Below are positions 1 through 8,505 of a stretch of DNA of 64,000 bases, in pieces (positions within the stretch are counted from its first letter, which is position 1; every line of letters begins with the position of its first letter). The position numbers were made by a program, and so were the translations under genes. Below the pieces are notes generated by a model. That model was not told the DNA's origin, searched no databases, and saw nothing but the letters and a program-made list of their open reading frames with translations. Source of the DNA: RPQJ01 sp963731105 (GTDB lineage: Bacteria; Pseudomonadota; Gammaproteobacteria; Steroidobacterales; Steroidobacteraceae); the NCBI GenBank assembly GCA_963731105.1, contig CAVSUM010000011.1, positions 1-64,000 on the forward strand, written 5' to 3'.

Positions 1-1293
1 CGCTCGGAATCCTGCGAGTATAGGTTCTTGCTGATCACGATCATGAGCAGACTTGGCACGTATGATTTTTGGGGTTCTCAACGTACCGTTCGTCGCGGCT
101 GCCCTGAATGCGCGGAGTGGGACGATGGCGTTGGTCTCGACTCGGATGTTCTCATAGCGAATGTCATGAACCAGCGCCCGGTCGGCGCACTCGATGTCCA
201 TGGCAACGTGCGTGGCCCGGATAATGTCGCAGTCCTGGAACCGAACGTCCGCAATCTCAGGCGCCGACGTCTCGGCCCCGATCTCCAGCGCCCGGCCCCA
301 GTCGCACCAGATGACAAGGTCGTGGCCGCGCACGTTCCGCACCGGCCTTTCCTGGAATCCGCCCGGGCCCCAGTTGAGCCCTTTGAGCGCGATGGCGTCG
401 TCGAAGGCGCGCACGAAGGAGTTGCGGATCACGACCTCTTGGCTGTTGCAGATGTCGATGCCATCGGCGTTGTAGCGCCATAGTCCGACTAGCTTGACGT
501 TGGCGATCTCGACGTTGCGGCAGCCGAACGCGCTGAGGCACCAGACGTCCGGGTCGCGCAGGATAACCCCCTCGATCTTCACGTCGGAGCAATCCGTCAG
601 CCGGATACAACCGCCGCCTTTGTCCCGTTCGTTGTACTCGCTCGTATCGATGACGCCTCGACCCAGGACCCTCACGCCCGAGGCCCCGCGCGCCTCGACC
701 GCGGTGTAGACCACCGCTCCGCCGGCAAGGTAAAGCGTCTCGCCATTCTTGAGCTGGATCTTGCCTGGTCGGTGAATGCCCGGACCAAAGTATCGAATCC
801 CGGCCCCGTCGCTCTTGGGCGCGCCGGCTTCCGGCGGATCGGCGAACAGGTGCAGCGCGTGATGCGGACCATCCAACTCAATCGTCAATTGGCAGGGCTT
901 CGCGAGGTCGAACGCGATGGTCTGACCGCGCAGGATCGGGCTAACCCCGCGCGAGCCAGGCCGCACGACGGCGTTTGTGAATGATCGCTTCGAGATGATT
1001 TCTACCGACACCGGACCCGACATCCCCCAATGCGCAAAACCTGCGAGCTCGGTCTGGTCGACGGGACGCTGATATCCGGGCCACACCTGGTTGAAAGGCA
1101 CCGCCGACACCCGGCAGGAGTAAACCGGCACCGGCTGTCCGTTAACACGGACCGTATAGTCCTCGCAAAGCGACTCACCGGGGGGCGCCGCCCAGATCGT
1201 CGCCGGCACAGCGGTTTGGCCTGTTATCGAGCCCGTGGGCAGAACTACCAATATCGCCACGGCCAAACTTCGAATCGTTGCGTTCCCCAGCAT
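1..1293 (-). CDS. Secreted right-handed beta-helix glycosidase (GH28-like), 3' end beyond window
   Basis: A single frame is open from an ATG at 1293 to the window edge (about 431 codons, no stop), so the C-terminus is missing. The first ~25 residues form a signal peptide (LAVAILVVLPTGSITGQ). An N-terminal non-helix region of ~140 residues is followed by stacked beta-helix turns (for example LYLAGGAVVY, VRVLGRGVID, IEGVILRDPDVW). The motifs NADGIDI and FDDAIALKG match the NTD and DD catalytic motifs of GH28 polygalacturonases in order and spacing, with Ala for Thr in the first. Family knowledge suggests hydrolysis of uronic-acid or related polysaccharides outside the cytoplasm; the substrate cannot be named. 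The gene is followed upstream by remnants only. GH28-like assignment is likely; another beta-helix GH family is possible. Confidence 0.8.
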   Translation of the reverse strand, partial: MLGNATIRSLAVAILVVLPTGSITGQTAVPATIWAAPPGESLCEDYTVRVNGQPVPVYSCRVSAVPFNQVWPGYQRPVDQTELAGFAHWGMSGPVSVEIISKRSFTNAVVRPGSRGVSPILRGQTIAFDLAKPCQLTIELDGPHHALHLFADPPEAGAPKSDGAGIRYFGPGIHRPGKIQLKNGETLYLAGGAVVYTAVEARGASGVRVLGRGVIDTSEYNERDKGGGCIRLTDCSDVKIEGVILRDPDVWCLSAFGCRNVEIANVKLVGLWRYNADGIDICNSQEVVIRNSFVRAFDDAIALKGLNWGPGGFQERPVRNVRGHDLVIWCDWGRALEIGAETSAPEIADVRFQDCDIIRATHVAMDIECADRALVHDIRYENIRVETNAIVPLRAFRAAATNGTLRTPKIIRAKSAHDRDQQEPILAGFRA

Positions 1294-1331
1294 AACGAGA
1301 TCGAGTATCCAGGTTTAAGTTCCGTTCCGCA

Positions 1332-1367
1332 ATGCCTGAGAGACATGCCTGAGAGCATGCCTGAGAG
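1332..1367. repeat. Three tandem copies of an 11-bp motif
   Basis: The motif atgcctgagag occurs at 1332, 1345 and 1357, about 40 bases upstream of the secreted glycosidase start. It may be a short tandem duplication or a repeated regulator site; nothing decides between them. Confidence 0.5.
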
Positions 1368-1539
1368 CTTGTTTGATAACAGCCGTTTGGGAGGACGCTC
1401 GTCCCAACGGCCATTTGTGGAGTCGAGGAGTGGCGCGGTGACGTGAAGGCGGGCCGTAGCGGTTGCCGGCCCTTTCGGTTGCCGGTGCCCGAATAGCCAG
1501 CCATACGTTCCGTTTCCACTCCTCGCTCATCAAACCGGA

Positions 1540-1785
1540 CCTGCCCAGGGTGCTGGCGCCGCGCACGGTCCCGCCGCCGAGGTGGAGCGTCCTGACCTGC
1601 CGGGCCGTGTCGAGAGTGACCTCACCGCCGGCAATCGTCGCTTCCGCCCCAGGCCGGGCACGCCTTGCGGCGTCCATTGCGTCCGGTCAAACCAATCGCC
1701 TGTGCCGCCGTTCCAGACGTAAGCGCCACCGCTGGTTTCCAGGATGAACTCGCCCGAATCAGCCCAGGCCGCGGCCGCTAATTGA
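1540..1785 (-). pseudogene. Fragment of an autotransporter-like/secreted repeat protein
   Basis: Reading leftward from about 1785, one frame gives FILETSGGAYVWNGGTGDWF and WTPQGVPG. A shifted frame continues with ATIAGGEVTLDTARQVRTLH and LGGGTVRGASTL. This is the W-N-G-G-x-G-W pattern followed by hydrophobic beta-strand repeats seen in large secreted proteins of Verrucomicrobia and Planctomycetes. No start, no extended ORF and a frame change are visible, so it is a remnant. The rest of 1294-1846 shows no other gene. Confidence 0.55.
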
Positions 1786-1846
1786 AATTACTTTTCTCGC
1801 GGCCACAGGTAATGAGCGCTGCGCGGGTGAGTCTATGCGACGACCG

Positions 1847-2710
1847 TTACCTATCAACCTGCCACAGGAATTTGTTCATCCCGACCAGGTCGTCGGTGTT
1901 TAGCAAATCCACCCCGGCATCTCGGAACTCGCGCCAGGCGGCTTCGGTGTCCGGCGCACTCCAAAAGCGGGCCAACCGGCCGGAACTATGGATGCGTTCA
2001 ACCATTCGCCTGAGCGCGCTCCGCTCCACGTCGGGCAGCGGACCGGTGCCACGCCACTTGAAATGCTTGCGCCAGTCCTCGCTGATCCAGGGCATCAGGG
2101 AGGGCGGCAAGTCGCCGTCAAGATTCGGCAACTGGCCGTCAAGCGCCGCGTGGCGAACCACCTCCGCCTGGAGCGCAAGCCGCGGCAGTCGGTGGCCGGT
2201 GAGGACGACGGTGATGGCATTGGTGCGCACAGTCGCGCCCTCAAAGGAAGTCAGGATGTTCGTGTAGGACTTGAGGACCTCGCGCAGTACAGCGTAGCTA
2301 AGATCGGGGTCGGTCTTGAGATCAATCAACAACCAAACCGGCGGTCCGCCGCGATAAACCCGACCACCGTTCTGCTTCACGCGTTCGCGTAACGGATCGA
2401 GGTAGAGTTTCTGCAACGTGCGCGCCGGGCTGATCTGGTCCCGTGTGTGGGCCACCAGCAGTGCGCCCTTCACCAGGAAGATGTCCGCCTCGACGCTGCA
2501 AAACCCCTGGTCCAGCGCATCAACCAAAGGCCGCCGATGTTCGTAGTCGTTGTGGGCATGCGCGTTGGTGAGCGGCTTGGCGACAATCCCGGCAGGAGCA
2601 AAGCAAGACAGCATGACCAACAGGGCGGCGGGGGCGCAGCGGGGCCAGGCCGAACACCCCTGCTGGCGCCGGCGGGCATGTTTCTGCGGATGAAGAATAT
2701 TTGGAATCAC
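1847..2710 (-). CDS. PI-PLC-like/GDPD-like secreted phosphodiesterase
   Basis: 287 residues. A basic then hydrophobic N-terminus (around residues 25-45, LLVMLSCFAPAGIVA) looks like a signal peptide. The mature protein opens with NAHAHNDYEHRRPLVDAL, the His-containing motif of the PI-PLC-like phosphodiesterase superfamily (AIM6-like branch). VEADIFL supplies the expected acidic residues and LLIDLKTD is a second metal or active-site strand. The C-terminal LLNTDDLVGMNKFL is the usual last strand of this TIM barrel. It probably cleaves phosphodiesters of glycerol- or inositol-type compounds in the periplasm; the substrate is not visible. It stands alone, convergent with nothing on its left and followed on its right by the integron remnant. 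A start further inside the N-terminus is possible. Confidence 0.75.
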   Translation of the reverse strand: MIPNILHPQKHARRRQQGCSAWPRCAPAALLVMLSCFAPAGIVAKPLTNAHAHNDYEHRRPLVDALDQGFCSVEADIFLVKGALLVAHTRDQISPARTLQKLYLDPLRERVKQNGGRVYRGGPPVWLLIDLKTDPDLSYAVLREVLKSYTNILTSFEGATVRTNAITVVLTGHRLPRLALQAEVVRHAALDGQLPNLDGDLPPSLMPWISEDWRKHFKWRGTGPLPDVERSALRRMVERIHSSGRLARFWSAPDTEAAWREFRDAGVDLLNTDDLVGMNKFLWQVDR

Positions 2711-2928
2711 TTTGGTTCGTTACGGGTGTTATTGGTTTACCCTTGGAATAGTAGAAACCTTCCCCGGACAGCACAAGCTACGAGAGCTGCGAGAGCTCGC
2801 ACCGCACAATTGGGCCAGCTCCTCGGCAATTACGTCGGGGTCGGCTGGGCCGGGCGCGGAGCGGTATCGCGGTTTCATCCAGAACGTGGATGTCTTCCGC
2901 CACCACACGGAACTGGCGGACATTGATT

Positions 2929-3441
2929 TCAAGAACCCCGAGTTGCCGCTCCAGGCCGAATGCGGGTCGAGCGCGGAAGCGGCGGAGAGTTCGAGCCTGG
3001 TCTAAGCGACGACCACACCTCACCGGCTAACTGGACAGCCGAATCCCAACCCGCAGGCCGGACATTCCTGTCCGCAGCAACCGCCAAAAGCTCGCTGCGC
3101 TTTGGACATGGTGGCGCAGGGTCTGCGTTCGGCCTGCTGTGGACAGGCCGAGGAACTGCTGGATCACCGCCAGGACGCCAAGCTGCGCATCTGCCAGGCG
3201 AATGGGGACTTCTCGAGCTTCCATTGAAGGCCTGGTTTTGGGTGCTGGCTGAGACGTCGCGGCGGGCCAGGTCTGTAAGGAACTGCTCCAGCTTCTTTTC
3301 ACTGGGGAGGCCTACGGGCATGTCGCGCAAAGCCGCCATGTAGCGCCGGAGCCAGAAGACGTAGGAATCCTCAGTGGAAAGGGCCTTGTGCTGTCGTCGG
3401 AGCACTTCGCGCATCCGGTCGATTGCTTGGGATGTATTCAT
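2929..3441 (-). pseudogene. intI: Integron integrase remnant (IntI N-terminal region)
   Basis: The first ~73 residues from ATG 3441 read as the N-terminal SAM-like, core-binding domain of an integron-type tyrosine recombinase: MREVLRRQHKALSTEDSY, FWLRRYMAAL, EKKLEQFLTDLARRDVSAS and TQNQAF. After QNQAF the frame loses all similarity. No catalytic R-H-R-Y region is present in any frame to the left, so the catalytic domain is deleted or replaced. The gene points away from the cassette ORFs and is separated from them by ~200 bp containing direct repeats, the normal intI-attI-cassette layout. The ORF stays open to 2929, but that part is not recognisable. The integrase cannot be active as read. Confidence 0.7.
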
Positions 3442-3518
3442 ATTTGATGCAAAAAGTAGCACGGGGGGTAGGACAACGGCCGACCAAGGCTCCTAGAAAA
3501 AACCAAGCGTTCTCGGCT

Positions 3519-3645
3519 TGCAATATACGAACGAGCCGTCGCATATTCAGTCAACGGTGCTGAAAATGAGCAGCTTACGCACAAAAGGCCCGGTCGATCT
3601 CCGGCTGCGATATACGAACCAGCCGTCGCATAATCACCGTTGGCC
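3519..3645. other. attI-like region with two 31-bp direct repeats and cassette junction
   Basis: Two 31-bp direct copies (3519-3549 and 3606-3636; three mismatches; core atatacgaac then agccgtcgcata) lie between the integrase start and the first cassette ORF. A core site gttggcc at 3639-3645 marks the junction. Its reverse complement ggccaac is the R'' box of the attC that ends the first cassette, as expected when the cassette start was cut at G/TT. The direct repeats resemble the accessory integrase-binding repeats of attI sites, which is inference. Confidence 0.6.
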
Positions 3646-3651
3646 TAAAAG

Positions 3652-4269
3652 ATGACGCCCCTCCCCAATAGCCCGTATCCACAGGACGAGTTCCCGTGGA
3701 ATTTCTACTTCAATGGAGTTCTCATGCCGAAGTGGGGGGCATGCTGGGGCTTTGCCGAGCTGACGCGTTTTCTGGAGCCGGATAAGCACTGGGACAACGA
3801 TGTCGGTCACAGGGATATCTATCTGATCGGGTGTCGGATTGATCATGTGGGAGTGCCGGAAAGTGCGGACCCGGATTTGTTCATCTACGCGGTGCAGGAG
3901 GTTCTCTGCGTTTTGCTTGGTCAGAGGGATGCGGTGATGGAGTCGCTTCGGACGAGTTCCGTGCCGTGTGATGCGGACGAGGTTTACGAGGGATTGGTTT
4001 CCGCCGCCCTCCAAATGCGACGACTCACAAGTGAGCAGCGCATGGCTTTTTGGACCTCGGGTTACGAGGCGGATCGCCTGCGATTGGTGGAGAGTATGGA
4101 GCTTGCCCGGTTGCCAGCTTCCGATCCCCGACACGCGCCGCCACCCCACATCAGACGCTTCGCCGGCGAGCTGGCATGGCGCCTCAAGGATCAGACCTCG
4201 AAGTTGCACAGTCTTGCGCAGTCAGGACAGTTCCATAAGGGTATGAGGAGAGAGTTGCATGCGATCTGA
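3652..4269 (+). CDS. Integron cassette 1 protein, function unknown
   Basis: 205 residues; I do not recognise the family. It is acidic to neutral, with no signal peptide or transmembrane segment, and rich in Trp near the start (FPWNFYFNGVLMPKWGACWG). ATG is 7 bases after the recombination core at 3639-3645 and the stop lies 3 bases before the attC, leaving almost no spacer, which is typical of a gene cassette. Base composition is visibly less GC-rich than the neighbouring sugar genes, consistent with acquisition. A 191-residue ORF on the opposite strand covers the same bases but lacks the cassette-fitting boundaries. Expression would depend on a promoter in the integrase/attI region, not identified. 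Confidence 0.65.
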   Translation: MTPLPNSPYPQDEFPWNFYFNGVLMPKWGACWGFAELTRFLEPDKHWDNDVGHRDIYLIGCRIDHVGVPESADPDLFIYAVQEVLCVLLGQRDAVMESLRTSSVPCDADEVYEGLVSAALQMRRLTSEQRMAFWTSGYEADRLRLVESMELARLPASDPRHAPPPHIRRFAGELAWRLKDQTSKLHSLAQSGQFHKGMRRELHAI

Positions 4270-4272
4270 AAT

Positions 4273-4377
4273 GGCCAACAAGACGCTGGACCGAATGACG
4301 AGGAGCGCGGTCAGCCGCGTGTTCCAATGCCGACGTCATCGGCGCGCTCCTCGTCATCGGTCAGCTTTGCGTTGGGC
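4273..4377 (+). other. attC recombination site of cassette 1
   Basis: 105 bp from R'' ggccaac (4273-4279) to R' gttgggc (4371-4377, matches GTTRRRY). Arms 4289-4309 and 4343-4362 are inverted repeats (gaccgaatgacgaggag against ctcctcgtcatcggtc) that pair except for one extra adenine on the left arm, the extrahelical-base hallmark of folded attC. The outer boxes aacaagacgctgg and agctttgcgtt also pair. R'' is the exact complement of the start of cassette 1 (gttggcc, 3639), which is diagnostic of cassette circularisation. Confidence 0.85.
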
Positions 4378-4389
4378 GCGAGCGCACCT

Positions 4390-4728
4390 ATGAAACCGGC
4401 TTCCAGACTCCAGCAGAAGATCATCTTTGACAGCGCCATGGTACTGATGGCGGTCGGTCTGCTCGCTCTGAGTGTGGCCGCGCAGCAAAGGGCCGTTCCT
4501 GGCAGACAAGCCGTCCCCTCGGTATTTCTCGGGTTCTACATCATATATCTGGGAGTCCTCTTCCTGCTGAGCTACTTCTATTCGCATGCGAGCTGTGTTT
4601 TGGGCGCGCTGATGTGGGTGTGCGAGCATTTCTCTCATCCGAGAGGGCGATTCATGGCGCTTTTCTACTTCGGCCTCTCGCTAGTCGTTGGCCTGGGCGC
4701 GTTATTGGCCGCGTTTGGAGTGCTATGA
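4390..4728 (+). CDS. Integron cassette 2 protein, small membrane protein of unknown function
   Basis: 112 residues from ATG 4390. Three hydrophobic segments are visible: IIFDSAMVLMAVGLLALSVA, SVFLGFYIIYLGVLFLLSYF and FYFGLSLVVGLGALLAAFGV, so it is an integral inner-membrane protein. It begins just after the attC core at 4371 and stops 19 bases before the next attC, fitting a promoterless cassette. An in-frame upstream ATG at 4327 lies inside the attC stem and is unlikely to be used. I do not recognise the family. Confidence 0.6.
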   Translation: MKPASRLQQKIIFDSAMVLMAVGLLALSVAAQQRAVPGRQAVPSVFLGFYIIYLGVLFLLSYFYSHASCVLGALMWVCEHFSHPRGRFMALFYFGLSLVVGLGALLAAFGVL

Positions 4729-4747
4729 TTGGCGATGTTCAGGATGC

Positions 4748-4838
4748 GCCCAACGAGGGCGGTGCAGCGGACGCCGGGTTGCGCTTTTCAATTTTCAAGG
4801 CTCAGTGGCCCGGCGCCGCTGACGCTTTTTCGTTCGGC
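4748..4838 (+). other. attC recombination site of cassette 2
   Basis: 91 bp from R'' gcccaac (4748-4754) to R' gttcggc (4832-4838, one departure from GTTRRRY). Inner arms (gcagcggacgccggg against cccggcgccgctg) pair with one unpaired base. The extended box gcgcccaac is the exact complement of gttgggcgc at the start of cassette 2 (4371), so the two ends of cassette 2 match each other. Confidence 0.8.
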
Positions 4839-4853
4839 AACACTCGATGTGCC

Positions 4854-4964
4854 ATGATTTTGCTGAAGCTGCTTTTCATTACCGCATGCTGCCACCTGGG
4901 CGGAGCTGCCGGGCTCGGACCGCGGCCTCATCGCGCGGTAGCAGCCAGGCCGGCTCAAGTTTGA
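4854..4964 (+). CDS. Possible third cassette ORF, short hydrophobic peptide
   Basis: 36 residues starting 15 bases after the second attC core: MILLKLLFITACCHLGG, which resembles a truncated lipoprotein or secretion signal, then a basic tail. Cassette 3 begins with gttcggc; I found no complementary gccgaac box or attC stem downstream, so the array appears to end in a truncated cassette. Coding status is uncertain. Confidence 0.3.
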   Translation: MILLKLLFITACCHLGGAAGLGPRPHRAVAARPAQV

Positions 4965-5192
4965 ATCGCCCTGTGCCAGGGGTCACCGGCCAGTCGGCTG
5001 TTGGAGACGTCGCCCGGTGAGGGCACCGGGCGTGCCCTCACGCCGCGCTGCTGTCCACGACGATCAGGACATCGCGCGCGACCATGCTGCTGTTAAGCCA
5101 ATAAGCCGCTTCGGCAGCGGCGGTGAGATTCTGGGCTTGAGCGGGGAGGACCCAGGCCAAGTGTCTCGGAGGAGGCCCCAGGTTGGCTTGGC

Positions 5193-5444
5193 TCAATCGG
5201 TCAGCACACTCTCGTTGTCCGGCATCGGGTCCACATCCTCGCACGGTGCGTAGGCGCATAGGCCCAAACCGCCCGGAGCGGACCGGCCGGCGGGCGGGTC
5301 ATGCCACGCGCCCAGGTGACGCAGGAGTTGCTCCACCAACCGTGGGTCAGCAACGAGCGCGATCACGCGCATCGGACTTTGACACACGGGGCAGCGCAAG
5401 AGGCAAACCGGAGGAAGCATGAGCACCGGCGCTCGGCGACGCAA
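5193..5444 (-). pseudogene. C-terminal remnant of an IS91-type transposase
   Basis: 84 residues. LLRCPVCQSPMRVIALVADP is a zinc-ribbon-like CPxC followed by the I-A-x-x-x-D-P strand that precedes the C-terminal tail of IS91/Y2-type transposases. The tail HLGAWHDPP then CEDVDPMPDNESVLTD fits the same family. The HUH catalytic region is absent to the right, where 5445-5677 shows nothing recognisable. A second copy of the same tail lies at 8814-8869. Assignment rests on the tail only. Confidence 0.5.
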
Positions 5445-5677
5445 TGCGCGAAGCGGCCTTCGTCATCTACCGGCAGCACCGGCGTGCGCCCCTGGAAGAG
5501 GTGTCTGCAAACGGCGATTTATGCGTTGCCCCCTGGACCAAGTGTGACAACCAGATAAGCAAGCAATGAACGATGAACACCCGCGGGCGTTCCTGCGGTC
5601 TGACCCCCGGGCTTGGCAAAATAGTATTCACCCGCGCAGCGTCGAGTTCATGCGGCGGCTAAAACAGCCATTTCTGA

Positions 5678-7087
5678 TCATTCGCTTCCCAGGCGCTGCC
5701 GGATTTCCAACTTGTAGGCAACCAGCGAATACGCCTCGTCGTTCGGATTCTTGACGTCCGTGGCGAAGTAGAGGTTTTTCAAATCCACCACCGAGCCCGT
5801 CAGCACGTTGGGGAGGTAGTTATACAGGCACGAGGGGTAGCCAGCCGCCACAATGTCGCCGCCGGCAAGCGGCTGGTGCGTGATCTTCTGGCCGCCGAGT
5901 ATGTCTCCCTGCCAGACGCAGTGGTTTCTTTGACTGGGATTGTTCAGGAAGAACGAAAAGTGTTCATCCACGACCACCAGCTTGCCCTGATTTTCCGGCC
6001 CCTCCAGGAAATTCTTCCGCGTAAGCTCGTGGGTCATCGCGTCGTAAACGTAAATCTCCGTGCCCTCAGTGACACCGGGCTCGGTCGAGTAGATGCTCTG
6101 GGCGATGGTCAGTTTGCTCCAGTCTTGCGGATCGATCGGCCGCATGTCGCAGGTCGTAAAGTGGCCGGTGGCGACGTTTGGGCAGGGCAGGTCGATACGG
6201 TTGACAACCGTGCCGCCCCAGTCAATCTGGACCAGCAGGCTGGTAACAATATCCTTCTCCTTCGTAGCCTTATCGTATATCTGCCCCGCGATTACTACGC
6301 CGTAGTCAGTGCACGCCACCTGCGGGTAGAAGATGCTTCTCATCTTCATGCAGTAGGTCCTGGGCGCGGCGAAGTGGAAGTCGTTGCCAACCTTCGTGCC
6401 GACGCTGACCAGCAGCGTGTTGTTCATCAGGCCGGGCGTGTCCCAGGCCAGGCTTACGAGCACTGCCCGGTCGCCCGTCATATTGATACCGACGTTCATC
6501 CGCGTGTGGTAGTCGGCTATCTCGCTATCATCGATCATACTGCTCCTGTCGACCAGGCTCGACAGATCGTTCGGGTTGGCGCTGCGGTAGTAGCGTATCT
6601 TGTGCCGGCCGCTGGGCAGCGTGGTTCCGACCATGACGTGTAGGTAGCCTAGCTTGTCGCGGAACATCTGCGGTTGGTTGAAGTGCTCGACGTTCGGGTC
6701 GGTGATTACGGTCGAGGTTGGCAACCTCCCGGACTTGGGCTTGGAGTTGGGTTTGGCAGGCAGTGGATAGCTGCCGACGATAAAGGCGTTGTTCGGCCAG
6801 GGCTTGCCTTTCTTTTCGTTATAGACGCCCGCGTAGTAGAGCGAATTCTTGTCCTGAAGCAGATATGAAAAGCTGTGGCCGCCCCACTGCTGGTAAATCG
6901 AGTTCGTAAGAAGAAACGGACCCGCCGAGGCCGTCACGTTCCACTCGTTTGCCGCCGCGCCGCCGGCGGGCAGACCGACGGCGACGATGACCATACACCA
7001 GCCCGTTAGCATCTTGAACATAAAAGCTGGCCGCTGAGCCCACCGGAACGCTCCGCAACTCCTTTCAATCGTCAACTCGTGTGTCAT
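5678..7087 (-). CDS. Secreted BNR/sialidase-fold-like protein, function unknown
   Basis: 469 residues from ATG 7087, with AAAAGGAG immediately upstream; an internal ATG at 7020 gives a cleaner signal peptide (MLTGWCMVIVAVGLPAGGAA). The mature part has repeated strands with W/Y and D-P-x-x-x patterns (FNQPQMFRDKLGYLHVMVGT, MRSIFYPQVACTDYGVVIAG) as in BNR-repeat beta-propellers. No transmembrane anchor or catalytic tyrosine/arginine triad could be assigned, so enzymatic function is unsupported. It begins 20 bases after the stop of the FG-GAP gene, so the two probably form an operon. Both genes lie between two IS91-like tails. Confidence 0.6.
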   Translation of the reverse strand: MTHELTIERSCGAFRWAQRPAFMFKMLTGWCMVIVAVGLPAGGAAANEWNVTASAGPFLLTNSIYQQWGGHSFSYLLQDKNSLYYAGVYNEKKGKPWPNNAFIVGSYPLPAKPNSKPKSGRLPTSTVITDPNVEHFNQPQMFRDKLGYLHVMVGTTLPSGRHKIRYYRSANPNDLSSLVDRSSMIDDSEIADYHTRMNVGINMTGDRAVLVSLAWDTPGLMNNTLLVSVGTKVGNDFHFAAPRTYCMKMRSIFYPQVACTDYGVVIAGQIYDKATKEKDIVTSLLVQIDWGGTVVNRIDLPCPNVATGHFTTCDMRPIDPQDWSKLTIAQSIYSTEPGVTEGTEIYVYDAMTHELTRKNFLEGPENQGKLVVVDEHFSFFLNNPSQRNHCVWQGDILGGQKITHQPLAGGDIVAAGYPSCLYNYLPNVLTGSVVDLKNLYFATDVKNPNDEAYSLVAYKLEIRQRLGSE

Positions 7088-7107
7088 CTCCTTTTGCACG
7101 GGCAGTC

Positions 7108-8505
7108 CTATGGCGTGACCAATCGGTAGAATCTTGTGAAGTAAGCAGGCGCGTTTGTGTCCGTCCAAGTATTTCCGGACATTGCACCGACGGGGGTCCA
7201 GTTTGTGAGGGTCCCGGAAACTTCCACCACGCACGACGGAGCTTGTCCGGGGGCATAAGATGCGGTGATTACTGCTTGTCCTGCCGGGTCGCGCGACAAG
7301 GCGCTGATTTTGAAGACAGGCAAGCACAACCGATTGGTCAACAACACCAGTCCGGCGTCCTCAGTATAGTTCGCGATGATGATGTCCGTCATCTTGTCGC
7401 CGTTAATATCGCCCACCGCCAACCCATGATTCGGATGGAGACTGGCGAAGGGAATATCGAAGAATATCTCCGGTTCAAATGCTCCGGAGGATGTTTGGAA
7501 ATAAACACCGGCACGGCTGACGTCGCCGTGTAGTGCGACGACGTCCACCCTTCCATCAAGATCGAAATCCGCGACGGCAACGGGGTCGGGATTATAGGAG
7601 GAATCATAAGCCGGCCCGAGTTGAAGCAAGCCGTTCGTCAACTGCACGAATACGGAGACTTTGACAGGGTAAGGCGAAGGGCTGCCGGCATGACTCACAA
7701 TCACATCGTTGCGCCCGTCGCCAGTGAGATCGCCGATGCTGATGCCATACGCCCGGTCATTTCCGATGAGGTCATAATTCGCAGCCGGAGCAAATCCGCC
7801 GTTCGTTTGCGCCAGCACGATAACTTCCGGCATGTTAAATGACTGTCCGTTCATCACAATGATATCGCTCAGCCCATCACCATTCACATCGCCAGCCTTG
7901 AGGTCGTTGTATCCGGAGTAGGCCGCATGATGCTGCCCGGCAAATTCGAGAGTTCCATTCGTCGTCTGTGTGAATACGTCTACCTCCTGTGAGTTCCCTA
8001 TGCCCGCGACATCGCTCCGGCCATCGTTGTTGAAATCGGCGGAACAGATCAAGGCCGAGTTTGGTGTGGCCTGATCGACATAGTTTGAAAACCCACCGTC
8101 TGAATCCTGGATGAAGAGCCGTAGAGCCAAACCTGTGCCGGCCACGATGTCGGTTCGGTGGTCGCCGGTAAAATCTCCCGTCACGATGGAAACCGCCTGG
8201 CCGCCAGCATCGTAGCGGATCGGCGCTTCCAGTTGGCCGGAAGAATTCTGGAAGAAGATCAGTATGCTATTATCATTCGTACTGCCGTTGCCAGAAGAAG
8301 TGCCGACGACGATATCCTGGCGACCATCCTGGTTTAAGTCCGCGATGGCGACGGCCTGCGCTGACGTTTCCAGTGGGTAGGAAATCGGAGTGCTGAACGC
8401 ATTCGAAAAGCTGCCCGAAGCTTGGGTTGGCTCGCCGGTCGAAAGCGCCAGGGTCACACAGGCGATGAGCTTAAATCCGGTTCGATTGGACATGTTTCTG
8501 AGCAT
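7108..8505 (-). CDS. Secreted FG-GAP/VCBS repeat beta-propeller protein
   Basis: 465 residues. ATG 8505 is preceded by AAGAGGA at good spacing. Signal peptide: FKLIACVTLALSTGEPTQA. Calcium-binding FG-GAP motifs recur about every 50 residues: DLNQDGRQDIVVG, DFTGDHRTDIVAG, DFNNDGRSDVAG, DVNGDGLSDIIV, DLTGDGRNDVIV, DFDLDGRVDVVA and DINGDKMTDIII, making a seven-bladed integrin-alpha-like propeller. The last ~75 residues form a separate beta module (VVEVSGTLTNWTPVGAM to ARFYR-type ending RFYRLVTP) shared with other secreted proteins here (15.7 kb, 63.5 kb). Role: extracellular or surface binding protein; no catalytic motif. Co-transcribed with the BNR-like gene. Confidence 0.8.
   Translation of the reverse strand: MLRNMSNRTGFKLIACVTLALSTGEPTQASGSFSNAFSTPISYPLETSAQAVAIADLNQDGRQDIVVGTSSGNGSTNDNSILIFFQNSSGQLEAPIRYDAGGQAVSIVTGDFTGDHRTDIVAGTGLALRLFIQDSDGGFSNYVDQATPNSALICSADFNNDGRSDVAGIGNSQEVDVFTQTTNGTLEFAGQHHAAYSGYNDLKAGDVNGDGLSDIIVMNGQSFNMPEVIVLAQTNGGFAPAANYDLIGNDRAYGISIGDLTGDGRNDVIVSHAGSPSPYPVKVSVFVQLTNGLLQLGPAYDSSYNPDPVAVADFDLDGRVDVVALHGDVSRAGVYFQTSSGAFEPEIFFDIPFASLHPNHGLAVGDINGDKMTDIIIANYTEDAGLVLLTNRLCLPVFKISALSRDPAGQAVITASYAPGQAPSCVVEVSGTLTNWTPVGAMSGNTWTDTNAPAYFTRFYRLVTP

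Noticed and set aside
2711..3023. Short ORFs between the phosphodiesterase and the integrase remnant
   Set aside because: Several overlapping frames on both strands, none with recognisable motifs or ribosome sites.
3634..4209. 191-residue ORF antisense to cassette 1
   Set aside because: The plus-strand ORF fits tightly between the two recombination sites; the antisense frame has no ribosome site and no family signal.
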